A stretch of 64,000 nt of DNA, taken from assembly GCF_000178835.2 (NCBI RefSeq), contig NC_015275.1, positions 1,075,001 through 1,139,000 on the forward strand, given 5' to 3'. Positions 1-9,400 of this stretch are shown in pieces. Within the stretch, counting starts at the first letter, position 1; each line of letters opens with the position of its first letter. The stretch is from Cellulosilyticum lentocellum DSM 5427 (GTDB lineage: Bacteria > Bacillota > Clostridia > Lachnospirales > Cellulosilyticaceae). The position numbers and the translations under genes were made by a program. The notes below the pieces were generated by a model. The model was not told where the DNA came from. It saw nothing but the letters and a program-made list of their open reading frames with translations, and made no database searches.

Positions 1-1080
1 ATTGCACCAGAAGGAAATTTGTTTGATGTAGAAGAGTTTAAAAGAGCGTTTTTAGATGTTATGGCACTAGAGGGAGAAAAATTACTTAATTATGGTTATG
101 CAAAAGGTTATAGAGGTTTAATAGAGTATTTAATGAATTACATGGAAGGTAAAGGAGTAGGTGGGAGTAAAAAAGATATTTTAATCACCAATGGTTTTAC
201 AGAAGGGTTAGATCTTATTTTAAGTACGTATACTCAGCCAGGAGATGTTATTGTATGTGAAAGTCCAACTCACCATACAACGTTAAAAATGATGAAGGCT
301 TATGGCTTGCAAGTAGTAGGGGTGCCTATGGATGAACAAGGCATATTACCAGAGGAGTTAGAAGCTACTATAATTAAACATAGACCTAAATGGGTATATC
401 TCACACCTTCTTATCAGAATCCTACTGGAATTGTAATGAGCGGAGAAAGAAGAAGAATGGTGTATGGTATATTAAGTGACTATCATACACCTTGTATAGA
501 AGATGGATTTAACGAAGAGCTTTTATATTCTAGTTCGCATATTATGCCACTTATGGCACTGACCGGTGAAAGTAATCATATTATTTATATAGGAAGCCTT
601 TCTAAAATACTATTTCCTGGATTAAGGTTGGGTTGGATTATGGCAGACTCAGCCTGCATTGATACTTTGGAAAGTGTAAAGAGGGCAAAAACGATTCATA
701 CTTCCTTCGTAGATCAAGCTGTTTTTGTACAATATATGAAAAGTGGTGCCTTTGAACGCTATGTAAAAAAAGCAAAAAAATATTATCGAGAAAAATATTT
801 ATATACAGTAGAGCAAATCAAAGAATATATACCCTATGAGAAGCTTTGGGGAGAGGGAGGACTTCATATTTTTATTGAGTTAAATCATAAGATAGATACG
901 AGGGAACTACTAAAGCAGTGCTATAGGAGAGGCGTACTATTTATGCCAGGTGATATTTTTGAACCTAGTATGAAAGTAACTTCTAGCCTTCGTATAGGAT
1001 TTGCAAGGCTGAAGAAAGAAGAGATTTCTAAAGGGTTAAAAATAATAGGTGAAGAGATAAGTAAGAATATTATTCCATGA
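1..1080 (+). CDS. PLP-dependent aminotransferase (MocR/2-aminoadipate aminotransferase type), 5' end outside window
   Basis: The reading frame is open from base 1, so the start is upstream. The visible part matches the fold-type I aminotransferase domain shared by stand-alone class I/II enzymes and the C-terminal half of MocR/GntR regulators. It shows a YGYAKGYRGL segment, the ITNGFTEGLDLIL block, PGDVIVCESPTHH, the YQNPTG substrate/PLP motif, and SLSK, whose lysine (codon at 604) should form the PLP Schiff base. The missing N-terminus decides between a free enzyme and a GntR-fused regulator; the visible part cannot tell. It ends at TGA 1078-1080, and an extended -10 element for cheY follows almost at once. 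The substrate cannot be predicted. Confidence 0.85.
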   Translation: MAPEGNLFDVEEFKRAFLDVMALEGEKLLNYGYAKGYRGLIEYLMNYMEGKGVGGSKKDILITNGFTEGLDLILSTYTQPGDVIVCESPTHHTTLKMMKAYGLQVVGVPMDEQGILPEELEATIIKHRPKWVYLTPSYQNPTGIVMSGERRRMVYGILSDYHTPCIEDGFNEELLYSSSHIMPLMALTGESNHIIYIGSLSKILFPGLRLGWIMADSACIDTLESVKRAKTIHTSFVDQAVFVQYMKSGAFERYVKKAKKYYREKYLYTVEQIKEYIPYEKLWGEGGLHIFIELNHKIDTRELLKQCYRRGVLFMPGDIFEPSMKVTSSLRIGFARLKKEEISKGLKIIGEEISKNIIP

Positions 1081-1092
1081 TATAGGAAATTA

Positions 1093-1101
1093 TGGTATAA
1101 T
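1093..1101 (+). promoter_or_regulatory. Extended -10 promoter for cheY
   Basis: TGGTATAAT fits an extended -10 (TGnTATAAT) with a perfect hexamer. The expected -35 position (about 1073) is poor, which is normal for extended -10 promoters. It lies 13 bp after the aminotransferase stop and about 100 bp before cheY. Confidence 0.5.
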
Positions 1102-1202
1102 CTTAAAGTAAAGTATAAAACTAAAGTATAAAACTAAAGAAATCGACTTATTATTACGAAATAAGAAGAAAGATTAAAGACTAGATATATGAGGTGAAAC
1201 AA

Positions 1203-1565
1203 ATGGCAGGAAGAATATTGGTGGTAGATGATGCAGCATTCATGAGAATGATGTTAAAAGATATCTTAACAAAGAATGGGTTTGAAGTAGCTGGTGAAGC
1301 AGAAAATGGTCTAAGAGCAATTGAACGTTATAAAGAAGTATCCCCGGACTTAGTATTAATGGATATTACAATGCCTGAATTAGATGGGATTGGTGCTGTA
1401 AAGCAAATTAAAGCTGAAGATCCAAATGCCAAAATTATTATGTGCTCAGCTATGGGACAACAAGCAATGGTACTAGAGTCTATTCAAGCAGGAGCCAGAG
1501 ACTTTATTGTTAAGCCTTTTCAAGCCGATAGAATAGTAGAAGCAATTAATAAATGCTTAAAATGA
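1203..1565 (+). CDS. cheY: CheY-type single-domain chemotaxis response regulator
   Basis: A 120-residue receiver domain with no output domain. It starts MAGRILVVDDAAFMR, giving the acidic pocket D9/D10. The phosphoacceptor is D54 in LVLMDITMP, the switch Ser is S82 (CSAMGQQ), and the conserved Lys is K104 (IVKPF). The pattern is very close to the Thermotoga/Clostridia CheY class that binds FliM. A GTG nine bases upstream is in frame, but GAGGTG at 1191-1196 is well placed as the ribosome-binding site for the ATG at 1203, so I use the ATG. The gene is monocistronic, with its own -10 upstream and a strong terminator after it; no other chemotaxis gene is nearby. A general CheY-like signalling role remains possible. 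Confidence 0.9.
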   Translation: MAGRILVVDDAAFMRMMLKDILTKNGFEVAGEAENGLRAIERYKEVSPDLVLMDITMPELDGIGAVKQIKAEDPNAKIIMCSAMGQQAMVLESIQAGARDFIVKPFQADRIVEAINKCLK

Positions 1566-1586
1566 TAGATGGATATAGTAAGTGAG

Positions 1587-1617
1587 ATGTTACCCAAAGG
1601 GGTAACATTTTTTTTGT
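1587..1617 (+). terminator. Rho-independent terminator of cheY
   Basis: A nine-base-pair stem, ATGTTACCC with GGGTAACAT, has an AAAG loop and is followed by eight T. Confidence 0.92.
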
Positions 1618-1694
1618 TTAAATACAAATAAGTTTAGACTCTAATAGAAAACTTAAATTATTAAAAAATATTTACTGTAAAATAATAATTATTA

Positions 1695-1723
1695 TTTACA
1701 AAACGAAATTCATATAGTATAAT
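1695..1723 (+). promoter_or_regulatory. Strong sigma-A promoter of pflB
   Basis: TTTACA (1695-1700), a 17-bp spacer and a perfect TATAAT (1718-1723). Transcription should start near 1730, leaving a leader of about 60 nt that carries the palindrome at 1740-1754. Confidence 0.8.
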
Positions 1724-1739
1724 GAATTCAAGTTAGAAG

Positions 1740-1754
1740 TGTATACAGTATACA
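1740..1754. promoter_or_regulatory. Perfect palindrome in the pflB leader, candidate operator
   Basis: TGTATAC-A-GTATACA is a perfect 7+1+7 palindrome about 10-25 bp downstream of the predicted pflB start site, where a bound repressor would block elongation. The half-site resembles GntR-family operators. The cognate regulator is not identified. Confidence 0.5.
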
Positions 1755-1791
1755 AAGTCAAAATTCACTAATCAAAGGGGGTGTAGTAAAG

Positions 1792-4050
1792 GTGGAGCAC
1801 AAAGCATCTACTTTTACAGCGCATATGACACATTGGAGAAACTTTAAATCAGGCAAATGGGAAAACGAAATTAATGTAAGAGATTTCATCGTTAACAACT
1901 ATACAGAATATACAGGTGACGATAGTTTCTTAGCTGGTCCTACACAAGATACATTAGATCTTTGGAGTGAACTTAGCGAACTTATGGTAAAAGAAAGAGA
2001 AAGAGGTTGTTTTGCAGATACTAAAACAGTAGCAACAATCACTTCTCACGCAGCAGGTTATATTGATAAAGATAAAGAAAAAATCGTTGGTCTTCAAACA
2101 GATGCACCACTTGTAAGAAGCTGTCATCCATTTGGTGGGATGAGAGTTGTAGAAAATGCTTTAAAAGCATACGATTATGAAGTAGATCCAGAAATGAAAG
2201 AAATCTTTACAAAATACAGAAAAACACATAACCAAGGTGTATTCGATGTATACAATAAAGATATTCGTACAGCACGTAAAGTAGGCGTTGTAACAGGTCT
2301 TCCAGATGCTTACGGTCGTGGACGTATTATTGGTGACTACAGAAGAGTTGCTCTTTACGGAATCGATAAATTAATCGAATTCAAAATGAAAGATAAAGAA
2401 GAACGTTCTAAAGTATTTACAGCAGAAACAATGAGAGACTGTGAAGAATTAGCAGAACAAATCAAAGCCTTAAATGAACTTAAAGAATTAGGCCAAATGT
2501 ACGGATTTGATTTATCTAGACCAGCTGAAAACTTTAGAGAAGCGACTCAATGGTTATACTTAGCTTATCTTGCAGCAACTAAAGAACAAGATGGTGCAGC
2601 TATGTCAATCGGACGTACATCTACATTCCTTGATATTTATGCAGAAAGAGATTTACAAGAAGGTAAACTTACAGAACAAGAAGTTCAAGAAATCATTGAT
2701 CAATTTATCATGAAACTTCGTATCATCAGATTCCTTAGAACTCCAGAATACAACGAATTATTCTCAGGAGACCCAACATGGGTAACAGAATCACTTGGTG
2801 GTATGTTAGAAGATATGAGTGCTTCACTTGTAACTAAAAATAGTTTCCGTTACCTCCACACACTTTATAACATTGGACCAGCTCCAGAACCAAACTTAAC
2901 AGTACTTTGGAGTGAACATTTCCCACAAGGTTACAAAAACTTCTGTGCAAAAGTATCCATTGATACATCAGCTATTCAATATGAAAGTGATGACCTTATG
3001 AGACCACAATTTGGTGATGACTACGGTATTGCTTGTTGTGTATCTCCAATGAGAATCGGTAAACAAATGCAATTCTTTGGTGCTCGTGCTAACCTTGCTA
3101 AAGCTGTACTTTATGCAATCAATGGTGGTGTAGATGAAAAAACTGGTATCAAAGTAGTACCAGGTATTGAACCAATGACTGGTGATGAATATCTTGACTA
3201 CGATAAAGTAATGAAAAACTACCAAATCACTAAAGCATGGGTTGCTAAAGTTTACACAGATGCCCTTAACATCATTCACTTCATGCATGATAAGTATGCT
3301 TACGAAAGAATTGAAATGGCACTTCATGATACAGATATCTTAAGAACAATGGCATGTGGTATTGCAGGTCTTGCAGTAGCAACAGACTCATTATCAGCTA
3401 TTAAACATGCTAAAGTTAAACCTATTAGAAATGAAGAAGGTATTGCAATTGACTTTGAAATCGAAGGAGAATACCCAGCATACGGAAACAACGATGATAA
3501 GGTAGACTCAATTGCTGTATCATTAGTAGAAGACTTTATGCAAGAAATCAGAAAACACACACCATACAGAGACTCTGTATACACACAATCTGTTCTTACA
3601 ATTACATCAAACGTTGTATATGGTAAGAAAACAGGAGCAACACCAGACGGACGTCAAGCTGGTGTACCATTCTCACCAGGTGCAAACCCAATGAATGGTA
3701 GAGAAACAAAAGGTGTTCTTGCAGCCTGTGCATCAGTTGCTAAATTACCATTTGAACATGCTAATGATGGTATTTCATATACATTCTCATTAGTACCATC
3801 AACACTTGGTAATAACGAAACAGATCGTATTACAAATATGGTAGGTATCTTAGATGGTTACTTTGGCCAAACAGGACAACACATCAATGTAAACGTTCTT
3901 AATAAAGAAGTATTACTTGATGCAATGGACCACCCAGAAAAATACCCACAACTTACAATTCGTGTATCAGGATATGCTGTAAACTTTATTAAGCTTACAA
4001 AAGAACAACAATTAGATGTTATCAGCCGTACCTTCCACGAAAGAATGTAG
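1792..4050 (+). CDS. pflB: Pyruvate formate-lyase (formate C-acetyltransferase)
   Basis: A 752-residue glycyl-radical enzyme converting pyruvate and CoA to acetyl-CoA and formate in mixed-acid fermentation. The adjacent catalytic cysteines are C415-C416 ([12 protein letters not shown]), and the glycyl-radical loop RVSGYAVNF near the C-terminus puts the radical on G727. The length is normal for PFL. The GTG start is set by AAAGGGGGTG at the right spacing. Codon use is strongly biased (ATC, TTC, TAC, GGT, AGA/CGT), unlike the neighbours, which implies very high expression. It has its own promoter, a palindromic operator candidate and a terminator. The pflA activase, which usually follows pflB, is not here. 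Confidence 0.97.
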   Translation: MEHKASTFTAHMTHWRNFKSGKWENEINVRDFIVNNYTEYTGDDSFLAGPTQDTLDLWSELSELMVKERERGCFADTKTVATITSHAAGYIDKDKEKIVGLQTDAPLVRSCHPFGGMRVVENALKAYDYEVDPEMKEIFTKYRKTHNQGVFDVYNKDIRTARKVGVVTGLPDAYGRGRIIGDYRRVALYGIDKLIEFKMKDKEERSKVFTAETMRDCEELAEQIKALNELKELGQMYGFDLSRPAENFREATQWLYLAYLAATKEQDGAAMSIGRTSTFLDIYAERDLQEGKLTEQEVQEIIDQFIMKLRIIRFLRTPEYNELFSGDPTWVTESLGGMLEDMSASLVTKNSFRYLHTLYNIGPAPEPNLTVLWSEHFPQGYKNFCAKVSIDTSAIQYESDDLMRPQFGDDYGIACCVSPMRIGKQMQFFGARANLAKAVLYAINGGVDEKTGIKVVPGIEPMTGDEYLDYDKVMKNYQITKAWVAKVYTDALNIIHFMHDKYAYERIEMALHDTDILRTMACGIAGLAVATDSLSAIKHAKVKPIRNEEGIAIDFEIEGEYPAYGNNDDKVDSIAVSLVEDFMQEIRKHTPYRDSVYTQSVLTITSNVVYGKKTGATPDGRQAGVPFSPGANPMNGRETKGVLAACASVAKLPFEHANDGISYTFSLVPSTLGNNETDRITNMVGILDGYFGQTGQHINVNVLNKEVLLDAMDHPEKYPQLTIRVSGYAVNFIKLTKEQQLDVISRTFHERM

Positions 4051-4104
4051 TAATAGATAAACAAAACCATTCCAAACCATTAACAAATCCTCTTAGTTAA
4101 ATAA

Positions 4105-4143
4105 AAACGCAAGCTCCTAGTAATTAAGGGCTTGCGTTTTTTT
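4105..4143 (+). terminator. Rho-independent terminator of pflB
   Basis: AAACGCAAGC pairs with GCTTGCGTTT (4130-4139) across a 15-nt loop, followed by a T run. Confidence 0.92.
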
Positions 4144-4461
4144 ATATATTTAGATGAATGTAATATAGTAGGTAGTTCTAATAGCATGTATTTCCTTAAA
4201 ACTTTTATAAAATATTGGCAATGAAAATACTCCATAGTAGAAACAGCTTGTTTTGACGTAAGCTAGAGGGAGCAATGTATATAATTCAATTTTACAAGTA
4301 GGAATAATGTTTTGAAAATAACATTAATGCAAATAATATATTCAAGATACTGTTTGGGTAGGTAATTAAAGGCGTTTATCTAAAGGTAGGAGTTGCGAAA
4401 AGAGTTAAAAGGTGATAGTGTAAATTGAACAAATATAACACATGAGTCATAAGGAGAAAAT
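4144..4461. other. Intergenic stretch between pflB and the methyltransferase gene
   Basis: About 320 AT-rich bases after the pflB terminator. I see no ORF with a ribosome-binding site, no RNA gene, and no convincing -35/-10 pair; only AAGGAG at about 4451 serves the next gene. Its promoter must lie here but I cannot place it. Confidence 0.5.
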
Positions 4462-5949
4462 ATGCTTAGAGCAATTTATGAAAATATACAAGGTGGACAC
4501 GAGGTTAGAAAAAATCTTATAGAACTTAAAAAGCTATTAAAAGAAGAAAGTAATCGTATGGCTTTTATTTATTATTTAGCAGGTAGTTATACACTTTTAT
4601 ACAAGCTATTAGAAGATGAAGATGCTAAAGTGCGTAAAAATACAGCCTTAATTATGGGAGAATTAGCAGTACCTGAATTTGTTGATAAGCTTTTTGAAGC
4701 CTATATAAAGGAAGATAAGCTTTTTGTTAAAGGAGACTATCTAGTGGCGCTAAGTCATTTAGATTATCGTCATTTGCTTGAAGAATTGAAGGAACGTTTA
4801 AGTTTTTTAACAACTAGTAACTTTGAAGAAACAAGTATGAAACATATTCATGAAGAAATGAAGATACTTACTAATATGATTTTAGATATAGAAAGACCTG
4901 AAGGGCATACTTTCATGGGATATGATGAATTATCGGATTTGATTTTACTTACTAATAGAGATCACCAAGATATTACTTTAGAACAAATTCACCAAGGCAA
5001 CAAAAGGATTTTTAATGCAGGGGTATTAGTACGAACAAAAGATCTAAAAGAAATATTAAGTATTCGAACTTATTCAGAATTACTTTTTCGATTAAAAGAT
5101 GTAGCCACTGTTGTAAATGACCCAACAGAAGCGGCAATGGCCATATATAAAGGTGGTTTATTAGCATTTTTAACTAAAAGACATACAGGAGAATTGCCTT
5201 ATTATTTTAGATTAGAGATAAAAACTAAAATGCCTCTAGATAAGAAAAGTGCTTTTGCCAAAAAATTGGCTTTCGAGTTAGAAAAAGCATCAGATAGAGC
5301 ATTAATTAATTCTACCTCAAATTATGAAGTGGAAATTAGGTTAGTTGAAAATAAAGAAGGGCAGTTTAATGTACTTCTTAAGCTTTATACCATTAAAGAT
5401 GAGCGTTTTGAATATAGAAAGCATGCAGTAGCAGCTAGTATTCAGCCAGTAACGGCAGCCCTTGTAGCTAAAATTTCTGAGCCATATTTAAAAGAAGGGG
5501 CACAGGTATTAGACCCATTCTGTGGAGTAGGCACAATGCTGATAGAACGTCATAAGTTAGTTCCAGCAAATCCAATGTATGGTATTGATTTATTTGGAGA
5601 AGCCATAGATAAGGCAATTATTAATGCCAAAAGAGCAGAGACTGTTATTAACTTTATAAATCGTGATTTCTTTGACTTTACACATAATTATTTATTTGAT
5701 GAAATCTTTACCAATATGCCAACTCGTGGAGGCAGAAAATCTGAACAAGAAATGGTAATGCTATATCATGAGTTTTTTAATAAGGCATTGAGTGTATTAA
5801 AGAATGAAGCTGTAATAATTATGTATACAAGAGATAAGAGTTTAGTATTGAAAGAAGTAAGTAGTAGAAGTCAATGTACAGTGCTTGAAGAATATGCCAT
5901 CTCTAAGAAAGAAGATGCTTATCTTTACATTATAGGGATTAATCAATAA
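4462..5949 (+). CDS. HEAT-repeat / TRM11-like SAM-dependent methyltransferase fusion
   Basis: 495 residues. Residues about 1-170 are helical, with HEAT-like repeats (KLLEDEDAKVRKNTALIMGEL). The middle part (about 170-320) resembles the RNA-binding region before TRM11/RlmL-type methyltransferases. The C-terminal Rossmann domain has motif I DPFCGVGTM (from D351) and a variant motif IV NMPTRGGR (from N418) in place of NPPYG. Known relatives methylate guanine N2 in tRNA or rRNA, so an RNA target is likely; the N/D-P-P-Y variant leaves the exact chemistry open. It has an ATG start with AAGGAG and stands alone between intergenic regions. Confidence 0.75.
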   Translation: MLRAIYENIQGGHEVRKNLIELKKLLKEESNRMAFIYYLAGSYTLLYKLLEDEDAKVRKNTALIMGELAVPEFVDKLFEAYIKEDKLFVKGDYLVALSHLDYRHLLEELKERLSFLTTSNFEETSMKHIHEEMKILTNMILDIERPEGHTFMGYDELSDLILLTNRDHQDITLEQIHQGNKRIFNAGVLVRTKDLKEILSIRTYSELLFRLKDVATVVNDPTEAAMAIYKGGLLAFLTKRHTGELPYYFRLEIKTKMPLDKKSAFAKKLAFELEKASDRALINSTSNYEVEIRLVENKEGQFNVLLKLYTIKDERFEYRKHAVAASIQPVTAALVAKISEPYLKEGAQVLDPFCGVGTMLIERHKLVPANPMYGIDLFGEAIDKAIINAKRAETVINFINRDFFDFTHNYLFDEIFTNMPTRGGRKSEQEMVMLYHEFFNKALSVLKNEAVIIMYTRDKSLVLKEVSSRSQCTVLEEYAISKKEDAYLYIIGINQ

Positions 5950-6021
5950 AGCCTGGGTATATCATAGTAATTATGCAGAGTTTAGAATTATCAAGATGGA
6001 GTAGTATTTAAAATAAATATA

Positions 6022-6069
6022 AGGGTAAGGTAGTATGAAAGATAATTTCCATAAGGCCTTACCCTGTTT
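6022..6069 (+). terminator. Long hairpin, probable terminator of the methyltransferase gene
   Basis: AGGGTAAGG pairs with CCTTACCCT (6057-6065), with an inner ATGAAA/TTTCCAT stem, then GTTTT. The T run is short. The rest of the 315-base gap after the gene is AT-rich and holds only the promoter below. Confidence 0.55.
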
Positions 6070-6151
6070 TATGTGCCAATGACTAGAAGTGGATAGCTTT
6101 GTGTACTAGGAATATCAATTAATAAAATACGTATTATATTAATTGAATAAT

Positions 6152-6179
6152 TTGATTGATATAAAATACATAATATAAT
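6152..6179 (+). promoter_or_regulatory. Possible promoter for the RDD protein gene
   Basis: TTGATT (6152-6157), 16 bp, TATAAT (6174-6179) in a very AT-rich stretch, about 85 bp before the start codon. The composition makes chance matches easy. Confidence 0.4.
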
Positions 6180-6264
6180 ATAAAAAATAGTTAAAACATG
6201 GTAAAATAATCTAATAACAAATAAAGCAGTATAAACAGATTAATACTTATAGGGGAGATTAGAG

Positions 6265-7053
6265 ATGAAATGTGAATATTGTGGGAGAACATGCTTACCA
6301 GGGGAAGTAACCTGTGGAGGATGTGGGGCACCCATAGAAAATCCAATACCAGTACCAGAGATTAGACAAACTCAAGGCTCAAATATAGAAGTGAATGTAG
6401 GTGGCATTAATATTAAGATTAATGGACCTACAAGTACTACTATGGGGGGAACAGTAGGTGGGATCACTTCGACTACTACAGTTGATTCTATGCCAAATTC
6501 TGTAACGAATGATATAAAAAACACTGCAGTTAATCCTATACTACCAGTAGGATATGAAACAAGAAGACAGAGAAAACAAAGAGAAGTAGCTGAACGTTAC
6601 AGGTTACAAAGAGAGCAAGAAGAATTAAGAAAAAACCAAGCAATGGGAAAACAACAAGACTTAAAGTATGTTCGAGGTGTTTTTGCAGGTGTTTTTTCTA
6701 GAGGAATAGCTATTTGGATTGATATGTGGATAGTAAGTACTTTATTGGCAATAATTATAGGCGTAACAGATAAGATATATGCTCAAGAGACAGTAATGCT
6801 AATTGTAATTACTTATTTTATGGGTTTTGAAGTATTTAATAAGGGTACTACCATTGGGAAGCGAGCTATGAAAATACGTGTTGTTAATGCAAATGGAGAA
6901 AAAATTACATTACTTCAAGCACTAATACGATTTGTCTCTAAGTTCTTGTCCATGGGCTTTGTCTTTATAGGTTTTATAATGATTGGACTTTCTGCGCAAA
7001 AGCAAGGGTTACATGATTGCATTGCTAATACTTATGTGATTAAAGACCGTTAG
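6265..7053 (+). CDS. Zinc-ribbon RDD-family membrane protein
   Basis: 262 residues. The N-terminus is a zinc ribbon with C3-x2-C6 and C17-x2-C20. A low-complexity, Gly/Thr/Asn-rich linker (about 30-95) and a charged helical stretch (ERYRLQREQEELRK) follow. The C-terminal 120 residues are an RDD domain: RGIAIWIDMW, the TIGKRAMKIRVV motif after the second membrane segment, and KQGLHDCIANTYVI at the end. RDD proteins are multi-pass membrane proteins, some linked to ion exchange. A cytosolic zinc ribbon on an RDD protein suggests binding to a partner or nucleic acid, but the function is unknown. The start has a GGGGAG site. Confidence 0.8.
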   Translation: MKCEYCGRTCLPGEVTCGGCGAPIENPIPVPEIRQTQGSNIEVNVGGINIKINGPTSTTMGGTVGGITSTTTVDSMPNSVTNDIKNTAVNPILPVGYETRRQRKQREVAERYRLQREQEELRKNQAMGKQQDLKYVRGVFAGVFSRGIAIWIDMWIVSTLLAIIIGVTDKIYAQETVMLIVITYFMGFEVFNKGTTIGKRAMKIRVVNANGEKITLLQALIRFVSKFLSMGFVFIGFIMIGLSAQKQGLHDCIANTYVIKDR

Positions 7054-7154
7054 TTTTTTTATTTACTAAAGTCCAGCTAAAACCCACATATAAGCTTAAG
7101 TTTTTGATAAATGTAATTAAGTAGAAGATAAATAGTTATTATTGGGGGCTAAAG

Positions 7155-8276
7155 ATGAGAAAATATTATATTGACCATTTAAGGACATTTCTAATTTTAC
7201 TTTTGTTTCCGTTTCATACACTGAGAATGTATACTTTAACTGAGTCCTTTTATATAGAAGGGACACCTCATATAATACCAACACTATTTATATCCATTAC
7301 ATCTATATGGTTTATGAATTTGCTTTTTGTATTAGCAGGAATGAGTACAGCTTATAGTATTCAAAAACGTTCTATAAAAGAGTATTGCAAGGAGCGTTTT
7401 TCAAAACTTCTGATGCCATTTATATTTGGAGTTGTACTTACAGTGCCTATTCAAACTTATTATGCAGAAAGATTTCATAATGGCTATACAGGGAGTTTTA
7501 TAGAACAGTACGGACTATTTTTTACAAAGATAACAGATTTAAGTGGCTATAAAGGAGGACTTACACCAGCTCACCTATGGTTTTTACTATTTTTGTTCTT
7601 GATAAGCATACTAAGTTTACCAATCATAAACTTCGTGAAGAAAAACGGAAGAAAACCTTTAAAAAAGGGTAACTTATGGAGAATGATTCCCTTGTTTTTT
7701 ATCATTCAGATTTTTAGTATCATTGAGATTGGTGAAAGAATTGGACAGTATATGACTTATTTTATAATAGGCTTCTTGGTGCTTTCTAGAGAAGAGAATT
7801 TAGAAGAGATACAGAAAAATCAAATGCCATTAGCAATAGGAGCTATCAGCTTACTTGCAATTTCTAGTTTGTTAGATATGATGGGAGTATTAGGAAAGAT
7901 TAATTCAATAGGAATATTTAATCTATTGACAGTAGCCATCTCTGCTGTTAGGCATGCCGCTTCATGGTTAACAATATTGGCATTAATAGGGTTTGGAAGA
8001 AAATATCTAACTGGTACAAATAAAATTTTTAGTTATTTAGCAAAAGCTTCCTTTGGGATTTATTTTATTCATCAGACTGTTATTATTACTATTGGTTATT
8101 ATGTATTACCTCTCGTGCCATATAGAAGTGTGCAAAGTTTAGTGATAATGATTTTAAGTTTTATTGCTACTATAGCTATCTATGTAGTATTAAAGCGCTG
8201 CCCCGTTCTTAATACATTATTCGGGATGAAAAAAAGTCAACCAGTAAGGCTAGAGCATGTAGTTGAAATAGGTTGA
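7155..8276 (+). CDS. Acyltransferase-3 family membrane protein
   Basis: 373 residues with about ten membrane segments. The N-terminal YIDHLRTFLILLLFPFHT carries the conserved Arg and His of the acyltransferase-3 family (OafA/OpgC type), which transfers acyl groups to surface sugars across the membrane. The ATG follows a GGGGGC site. The gene sits alone between the RDD gene and the LytTR operon, so there is no hint about the acceptor sugar. Confidence 0.8.
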   Translation: MRKYYIDHLRTFLILLLFPFHTLRMYTLTESFYIEGTPHIIPTLFISITSIWFMNLLFVLAGMSTAYSIQKRSIKEYCKERFSKLLMPFIFGVVLTVPIQTYYAERFHNGYTGSFIEQYGLFFTKITDLSGYKGGLTPAHLWFLLFLFLISILSLPIINFVKKNGRKPLKKGNLWRMIPLFFIIQIFSIIEIGERIGQYMTYFIIGFLVLSREENLEEIQKNQMPLAIGAISLLAISSLLDMMGVLGKINSIGIFNLLTVAISAVRHAASWLTILALIGFGRKYLTGTNKIFSYLAKASFGIYFIHQTVIITIGYYVLPLVPYRSVQSLVIMILSFIATIAIYVVLKRCPVLNTLFGMKKSQPVRLEHVVEIG

Positions 8277-8317
8277 CTGAAACGGTCATAAGTTAAAAAA
8301 TAAATAAGAATATAACT

Positions 8318-8355
8318 AATAAGGTGGATATCGTAAGAACGGTATCCGCCTTATT
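8318..8355 (+). terminator. Hairpin after the acyltransferase gene
   Basis: AATAAGGTGGATA pairs with TATCCGCCTTATT, 13 pairs with one G-U. There is no real T tract, so termination would be weak. Confidence 0.5.
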
Positions 8356-8412
8356 AAATTGTATAAGCTACTTACCACTTAGGTATTATAAGTAGCAACT
8401 TAGAAATAATTA

Positions 8413-8442
8413 ATTGAAAGAATATATAATTTTAAATATATT
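8413..8442 (+). promoter_or_regulatory. Possible promoter of the LytTR operon
   Basis: TTGAAA (8413-8418), 18 bp, TATATT (8437-8442), about 35 bp before the start codon. Confidence 0.4.
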
Positions 8443-8474
8443 GGATATAAGGGGGAAGGTTAGGTGGAGAAACT

Positions 8475-8915
8475 GTGAAAATTCATATTGATACACAAAT
8501 AGATCAAAATGAGATAGAGGTTATTATACGTTGTAAAGAAGCAAATGAAGAAGTAAAACGAATTCAAGATCTACTAGAGCTATTTAATAAGAAGCTAAAA
8601 GGTATAAAAGACCAACAAATCTATATTTTAGATGTTATTCAGATATTATACATTGACACTGTGGATAAGCGTACTTTTTTATATACAGCTGGGGACATTT
8701 ATGAAAGTAATTTAAAGCTCTATGAATTAGAAGAGCTGCTAGAAACTAGCAATTTTTTTAGAGCCGGCAAATCAATAATAATTAATTTCTCACATATTAA
8801 GCGTATTAAACCAGATTTTGGTGGACGTTTAGAGGTCACTATAAGTAATGAAGAGAAATTATATGTCTCTAGGCAATACGCCATTCATATAAAGGAAAGG
8901 TTAGGTAAAATATAA
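8475..8915 (+). CDS. LytTR-domain transcriptional regulator
   Basis: 146 residues with no receiver domain. The C-terminal half is a LytTR DNA-binding domain: ILDVIQILYIDTVDKRTFLY, then FFRAGKSIIINFSHIKRI and LYVSRQYAIHIKERLG, matching the usual F-R-x-x-KS-x-I-(V/I)-N and VSRxY patterns. Short LytTR proteins of this kind usually pair with a DUF3021 membrane protein and regulate their own operon, and that is the gene order here. GTG start, GGTGGAG site upstream; the stop overlaps the next start by one base (TAATG). Confidence 0.85.
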   Translation: MKIHIDTQIDQNEIEVIIRCKEANEEVKRIQDLLELFNKKLKGIKDQQIYILDVIQILYIDTVDKRTFLYTAGDIYESNLKLYELEELLETSNFFRAGKSIIINFSHIKRIKPDFGGRLEVTISNEEKLYVSRQYAIHIKERLGKI

Positions 8916-9400
8916 TGAAGGAGCGAGTTGGTTTAATAAAGTTTTTTGACCAGATGGCAAGGTGTTTTATGGTTGCGCTTTTAATTATTGCTATTACTGG
9001 GGCGTGGGGTGGAGAAAAAGCACAATGGGCTTCTACTATTTTGGGAGCAAGAGGATTAAGTTATGGGGGGATATTTCAAGTTGCAATTCTTTCTTTTATT
9101 ATGACTAGCATGCAACATGTATTTCTAACAGAATGTTGGATTAAAAAAATGAGCTATGCCAAAAGAATGATTTTATTTATGAGTACCATATTTATTGCAA
9201 TAACAATTTTAGTAGCTTGGTGGGGATGGTTTCCGATAGATAGTGGCTTAGCGTGGATAGGGTTCATTGTGTCTTATATAGTCAGCTTATTAATTAGTAT
9301 GTTTATTTTTAGTGTGATTTTTAAAAGCAGAGAAAAGGAATATGAAAGATTATTAACAGCGTATCAAAAAAAACAGGAGGTGGAAAGAAATGGTCATTAG
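8915..9400 (+). CDS. DUF3021-like four-helix membrane protein
   Basis: 161 residues with four predicted membrane helices and a charged C-terminal tail. The sequence is not strongly diagnostic. Assignment to DUF3021 rests on size, topology and position directly after a short LytTR regulator, translationally coupled to it. Such proteins are thought to modulate the partner LytTR factor at the membrane. The 3' end overlaps the ABC ATPase gene by 11 bases. Confidence 0.6.
   Translation: MKERVGLIKFFDQMARCFMVALLIIAITGAWGGEKAQWASTILGARGLSYGGIFQVAILSFIMTSMQHVFLTECWIKKMSYAKRMILFMSTIFIAITILVAWWGWFPIDSGLAWIGFIVSYIVSLLISMFIFSVIFKSREKEYERLLTAYQKKQEVERNGH

Noticed and set aside
2968-4070. Three minus-strand ORFs inside pflB
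   Set aside because: They lie wholly opposite a strongly expressed, codon-biased gene, have no ribosome-binding sites and no family motifs; they are shadows of that codon bias.
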